Assembly (NCBI RefSeq): GCF_037029465.1 | Contig: NZ_JAYMEM010000026.1 | Location: forward strand, 310,001 to 374,000 | Direction: 5' to 3' | Length of the DNA stretch: 64,000 bases | DNA from: Mesoflavibacter sp037029465 | Lineage (GTDB): Bacteria; Bacteroidota; Bacteroidia; Flavobacteriales; Flavobacteriaceae | Shown here: piece by piece, positions 60,294 to 64,000 of the stretch | Layout of the letters: every line of letters begins with the position of its first letter | Position numbering within the stretch: the first letter of the stretch is position 1 | Made by a program: the position numbers and the translations under genes | Notes under the pieces: model-generated | Databases searched by the model: none | The model's input: the letters and a program-made list of their open reading frames with translations, nothing else | What the model was told of the DNA's origin: nothing

Positions 60294-61404
60294 TTAGAGG
60301 TTATTATTGTCTTCGGTTTGTTGTCCCATCATCATTAAATAAGACTTTAAAAATGGTTCTATATGACCATCCATTACAGCGTCTACATTACCAGTTTCGT
60401 GACCAGAACGTACGTCTTTAACTAACTTGTATGGATGCATAACGTAGTTACGTATTTGGCTTCCCCATTCAATTTTCATTTTACTAGCTTCAATATCATC
60501 ACGTTGTGCCATTTGTTTTTGAAGTTCAATTTCATAAAGCTGAGATTTTAGCATTTGTAGGGCACGAGCACGGTTATCGTGTTGAGATCGTGTTTCGGAA
60601 CACGAAATTTGAATTCCAGTAGGTTTGTGTGTTAACTGCACTTTAGTTTCAACTTTATTTACATTTTGTCCTCCGGCTCCACTTGATCTAGCGGTGGTAA
60701 TTTCAATATCTGCTGGATTAATTTCGATTTCAATAGTATCATCAACCAAAGGATAAACATAAACAGAAGCAAAACTTGTATGTCGTTTTGCGTTACTATC
60801 AAATGGCGAAATTCTTACTAATCTATGTACACCGTTTTCGCCTTTTAACCAACCAAAAGCAAAGTCGCCTTCAATTTCTAAAGTCACTGTTTTTATACCT
60901 GCAACATCACCTTCTTGAAAGTTAAGTTCTTTTACCTTAAAACCATTTTTTTCAGCATACATTAAATACATACGCATAAGCATACTTGCCCAATCGCAGC
61001 TTTCTGTACCGCCAGCACCTGCTGTTATTTGTAAAACAGCGCTTAGGCTATCACCTTCTTCAGAAAGCATATTTTTAAATTCAAGATTTTCAATAGCAGT
61101 TTCAGCTTTTTCAAACCTAGATTCTACATCTTCTAAGCTAGCTTCCTCTTCTTTAAAAAACTCATAAATAACTTCTAAGTCTTCTACAAAAGTTTTGGCA
61201 GTATTATAATCTTCTATCCATTTTTTCTTTTCTCTAATGGATTTCATGATTTGTTCTGCAGCTTTAGAATCGTTCCAAAAATTCGGGTCAAATGTTTTTT
61301 CTTCTTCGTTACGAAGCTCGATAGTCTTTGCGTCTAAGTCAAAGATATTGCCTTAAAGCATTAAGGCGTTTGTTAAGATCTTTAATTTGATCTGTTGTAA
61401 TCAT
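60294..61404 (-). CDS. prfB: Peptide chain release factor 2 with programmed +1 frameshift
   Basis: RF2 recognises UAA/UGA and releases the nascent chain. The gene needs a +1 shift: 61404-61342 encodes MITTDQIKDLNKRLNALRQYL, then CTT TGA C (TGA at 61341-61339); skipping the T at 61341 continues from 61340 as DLDAKTIELRNEEEKTFDP and into the long frame ending at 60294. Combined ~369 residues, matching the family. The slippage site TATCTTTGAC is preserved with an AGG a few bases before it. GGQ motif SSGAGGQNVNKVETKVQLTHKPTG and the tripeptide region near SPFDSNAKRHTSFASVYVYP are present. A simple ORF call gives only the 317-residue C-terminal part. Confidence 0.93.
61338..61344 (-). promoter_or_regulatory. 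prfB: RF2 autoregulatory frameshift site
   Basis: CTTTGAC on the minus strand. Low RF2 lets the ribosome slip +1 at CTT-TGA; high RF2 terminates there, a feedback loop known from E. coli and most bacteria. Confidence 0.9.
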
Positions 61405-61498
61405 ATAATATATTGTTTGAAACAAAAATAAAATTATTAGTAAGATTCTAAAATTTATTAAAACAATATTTATAGTTTTATCTCTAAAAAATATACTA

Positions 61499-62515
61499 AT
61501 GATTATAGATTTAAGAAGCGATACAGTAACTAAACCAACACCAAAAATGCTTGAAGCAATGATGCAAGCCAAAGTTGGAGATGATGTGTATGATGAAGAT
61601 GAAACGGTTAACGCTTTAGAAGAAAAAATAGCTAATCTTTTTGGAAAAGAAAAAGCATTGTTTTTTCCTAGTGGTACTATGGCTAATCAAACCGCTATTA
61701 AGTTACACACCAATCCTGGTGACCAAGTAATTTGCGATAAATATGCTCATATTTTTAATTATGAAGGTGGTGGCGCATCTTTTAATAGTGGCGTGTCTTG
61801 TAACTTATTAGATGGAAATCGCGGAATGTTTACTGCAGAACAAGTTGAAGAAGCTATAAATCCACCAGATTTTTATCATAGTCCCTTAACTAGATTAGTA
61901 GAAATTGAAAATACAACCAATAAAGGTGGCGGCGCATGTTGGGATTTTGACGAAATATTAAAAATAAAATCACTTTGTAAAACACATAACTTAGGATTTC
62001 ATTTAGATGGCGCAAGATTATGGAATGCGTTAGTTGCAAAAAACGAAACTACAGAACAATACGGTAAAGCTTTTGATACCATATCTGTCTGTTTAAGTAA
62101 AGGTTTAGGTTGTCCTATTGGTTCTGTTTTAGTTGGTGATAAAGCCATAATGGAAAATGCCATAAGAATTAGAAAGATTTTAGGCGGCGGTATGCGTCAA
62201 GTAGGATTTTTAGCAGCAGCAGGCTTGTATGCGTTAGAACATAATATTGAAAGATTAGCAGAAGACCATAAAAAAGCGAAGTATTTAATTGAATTATTAA
62301 AACAATCTGACTGTGTTAAAAATGTAGAACCGGTAGAGACAAACATCGTTATTTTTGAACTGTTCAAGGATAAAAGTGAAAAGCTATTGAAATTACTTTC
62401 TGAACATAAAATTTTAATCACCAATATGGGTAATAATAAATTAAGAATGGTCACACATTTACATATCACAGATCAACAAATTGATAAAGTAGAAAAAGTT
62501 ATAAAATCAATATAA
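61499..62515 (+). CDS. ltaE: Low-specificity L-threonine aldolase
   Basis: 338-residue PLP enzyme cleaving L-threonine/allo-threonine to glycine and acetaldehyde. Starts with the hallmark MIIDLRSDTVTKPTPKMLEAM. Other regions: GDDVYDEDETVNALEEKIANLFGKEKALFFPSGTMANQ (~24-60), HLDGARLWNALV (~167-178), and VCLSKGLGCPIGSVLVG (~197-213) with the PLP lysine. Length is typical. It is divergent from prfB with a ~95-bp gap and ends at a bidirectional terminator. Confidence 0.94.
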   Translation: MIIDLRSDTVTKPTPKMLEAMMQAKVGDDVYDEDETVNALEEKIANLFGKEKALFFPSGTMANQTAIKLHTNPGDQVICDKYAHIFNYEGGGASFNSGVSCNLLDGNRGMFTAEQVEEAINPPDFYHSPLTRLVEIENTTNKGGGACWDFDEILKIKSLCKTHNLGFHLDGARLWNALVAKNETTEQYGKAFDTISVCLSKGLGCPIGSVLVGDKAIMENAIRIRKILGGGMRQVGFLAAAGLYALEHNIERLAEDHKKAKYLIELLKQSDCVKNVEPVETNIVIFELFKDKSEKLLKLLSEHKILITNMGNNKLRMVTHLHITDQQIDKVEKVIKSI

Positions 62516-62521
62516 TCAAAC

Positions 62522-62554
62522 AAAAAAGGAAGCCTAATTAGGCTCCCTTTTTTT
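62522..62554. terminator. Bidirectional terminator between ltaE and the YbaB gene
   Basis: AAAAAAGG-A-AGCCTAATTAGGCT-C-CCTTTTTTT stem, with T-runs for both strands. Confidence 0.82.
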
Positions 62555-62575
62555 ATTTGTATTAAAGACACAATG

Positions 62576-62899
62576 TTATTTAAACATGTCCATACCTGGT
62601 ATATTTGGCATACCATCTTTAGCAACAGCAGCTATTTCGGTTTCATGCACTTCTGTAGCTTTTGTAATGGCTTTGTTTAATGTTAAGATTAAATAGTCTT
62701 CTAATTGCTCTTTATCTTCAAGTAAAGCATCATCTATACTTATAGACTTTATCTCTCTATTAGCTGTTAAAGTAACTTGTAAAAGGTTATCAGCACTTTT
62801 CTCGTCTACTAAAACAGTGTTTAAACGTTTTTTAGTTTTTTCAACTTTTTTTTGGGTTTCTTTTAATTTACCCATCATTCCCATAAGGTCTCCAAACAT
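62576..62899 (-). CDS. YbaB/EbfC nucleoid-associated protein
   Basis: 107-residue member of the YbaB/EbfC DNA-binding family: GDLMGMMGKLKETQKKVEKTKKRL helix, a central beta part LLQVTLTANREIKSISIDD, and the helix LEDYLILTLNKAITKATEVHETEIAAVAKDGMPNIPGMDMF. E. coli YbaB is encoded between dnaX and recR, but here no such neighbours are present. The family organises nucleoids and binds DNA as a dimer. Confidence 0.9.
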   Translation of the reverse strand: MFGDLMGMMGKLKETQKKVEKTKKRLNTVLVDEKSADNLLQVTLTANREIKSISIDDALLEDKEQLEDYLILTLNKAITKATEVHETEIAAVAKDGMPNIPGMDMFK

Positions 62900-63002
62900 C
62901 TTAATTAGTTTTAAAATTATAAATGCAAATTTATTAATTTCAATAGATAAATTTCAACTCAATTATTCATTAAATGATTTAGCTGTTTTGTTATTTAACT
63001 TT

Positions 63003-63010
63003 ACATTTGC
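63003..63010 (+). promoter_or_regulatory. -7 element TACATTTG before the oligopeptidase gene
   Basis: Perfect TAnnTTTG element 26 nt before ATG 63037. No clear -33 TTG at proper spacing. Confidence 0.45.
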
Positions 63011-63036
63011 TTTTTCCTAAAAAAATGAACTTAAAA

Positions 63037-64000
63037 TGACAGATTTTAATTCTGAATTAATAGCTCCAAAAGCCAAAAAAATAAAGAAAGAACTTACGAT
63101 ACATAACGATGTAAGAGTAGATAATTATTATTGGTTAAACCAAAGAGAAGATAAAGACGTTTTAGATTATTTACATGCCGAAAATGACTATACAGATGCT
63201 GTTTTAAAGTCTACAGAAGATTTTCAGAAATCACTTTTTGAAGAGATGAAATCTCGTATAAAAGAAGATGACCAAAGTGTACCGTATAAGTTTAACGGAT
63301 ACTGGTATATCACCAAATTTGAGCAAGGAAAAGATTACCCAATTTACACCAGAAAAAAAGAAACTATAGATGCCGAAGAAGAAATTTTGTTTGATTGTAA
63401 CCAAATGGCTAAAGGCTATTCTTACTTTAAATTAGGTGGTTTTTCTGTCAGTGAAGACAATACTTTGGCAACATTTTCAATAGATACGGTAAGTAGAAGA
63501 CAATACACCATTAAAATTAAAAATTTATTAACTGGTGAAATTTTAGAAGATACTATTGAAAATACAACAGGTAGTTCTACTTGGGCTAGTGATAATAAAA
63601 CTATTTTTTACGCTAAAAAAGATGAAGTTACTTTAAGATCGGATAAAATTTTCAGTCATAAAATAGGAGAAAAGGTTGCAGATGATAGATTGGTTTTTGT
63701 TGAAGAAGATGATACATTTCATACTTATGTATATAAATCAAAATCAAGAAAATACTTAATTATTGGTAGTTCTAGTACACAGACTTCAGAATATAGAGTT
63801 TTACAAGCTAATAATCCTGAAGGCGACTTTAAAGTATTTCAAACTAGAGAGCGAGATTTAGAGTATTCCATAGCACACTATAACGATAGTTTTTACATTA
63901 TCACTAATAAAGATGGAGCGACTAATTTTAAGGTTCAAAAAACGCCAGAAACAGCTACAGCAAAAGAAAACTGGACAGATGTACTATCGCACAGAGAAGA
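63037..64000 (+). CDS. ptrB: Oligopeptidase B-like S9 peptidase, 5' part
   Basis: 321 codons are in the window with no stop before the edge, so the gene continues. The start MTDFNSELIAPKAKKIKKEL is followed by VRVDNYYWLNQREDKDVLDYL, a signature of the S9A N-terminal beta-propeller (VDNYYWL), then MKSRIKEDDQSVPYKFNGYWYITKFEQGKDYPIYTRK. These match oligopeptidase B / protease II, which cleaves after basic residues in short peptides. The catalytic Ser/Asp/His domain lies beyond the window. No signal peptide, so probably cytosolic. An ATG at 63026 leads to an early stop and is not used. Confidence 0.85.

Noticed and set aside
61339..61572. 77-residue minus-strand ORF upstream of prfB
   Set aside because: Its last 21 codons are the zero-frame start of prfB before the frameshift (start at 61404). 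The part further upstream lies in front of the RF2 start and overlaps ltaE, and has no separate support.
1..64000. tRNA, rRNA, CRISPR array or transposase
   Set aside because: Looked for on both strands by eye; none seen. The dispersed repeats are not evenly spaced with unique spacers, so they are not a CRISPR array.

Overview
The window looks like a chromosomal segment of a marine-type Flavobacteriaceae bacterium (Bacteroidota). It is AT-rich, and many genes are preceded by the Bacteroidota promoter -7 element TAnnTTTG. It encodes a type IX secretion (T9SS) sorting domain, a CarboxypepD_reg/TonB-dependent receptor, a 'CAL67264-type' 60-residue membrane protein and a menaquinone pathway. Genes are tightly packed, with several convergent pairs touching or overlapping by a few bases. 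I see no rRNA, tRNA, CRISPR array, transposase, phage module or replication origin. Species assignment is not possible from this alone.

Layout. 1-1.2 kb: 3' part of dnaK. 1.2-1.7 kb: dispersed repeats. 1.7-4.3 kb: a secreted BspA-like repeat protein. 4.4-8.6 kb: an RNA methyltransferase, a flavin oxidoreductase, a lipoprotein cysteine hydrolase and a possible atypical kinase. 8.7-20.9 kb: the menaquinone region (hotdog thioesterase, menF, menD, menB, menA, menC, menE), interrupted by DUF2853, cvfB, a paralogous pair of unknown proteins, an SDR and a CPBP protease. 21-29 kb: two vWA-type proteins, a SulP transporter, a MORN-tailed membrane protein and an acyl-CoA carboxylase beta subunit. 29.3-32.2 kb: an FMN reductase/MarR/pirin operon facing an MFS exporter. 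32.5-35.5 kb: ettA and a metallo-hydrolase lipoprotein.

35.6-44.7 kb is the least explained part. It is a same-strand run of a coiled-coil protein, a 58-residue membrane peptide, two unknown soluble proteins, an AAA+ ATPase and two membrane proteins. An S23/Avd-like four-helix-bundle gene sits inside it between 12-bp inverted repeats. Nearly every gap in the run carries a different dispersed repeat. It is my main candidate for an undescribed, possibly membrane-remodelling or stress system, although the function is inference only.

44.7-49.6 kb is a glyoxylate-shunt module: a RamB/ScfR-like regulator divergent from aceB-aceA. The shared 118-bp promoter region contains half-sites phased every 17 bp. 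50.2-55.3 kb carries histidine degradation (hutG, hutI), an unknown coiled-coil membrane protein and fumC. 55.5-64 kb carries an orphan unknown gene, a small membrane protein, a repeat-rich gap, a TonB-dependent receptor, two tandem ArsC-family proteins (one lacking the catalytic Cys), prfB with a programmed +1 frameshift, threonine aldolase, a YbaB protein and the 5' part of an oligopeptidase B-like gene.
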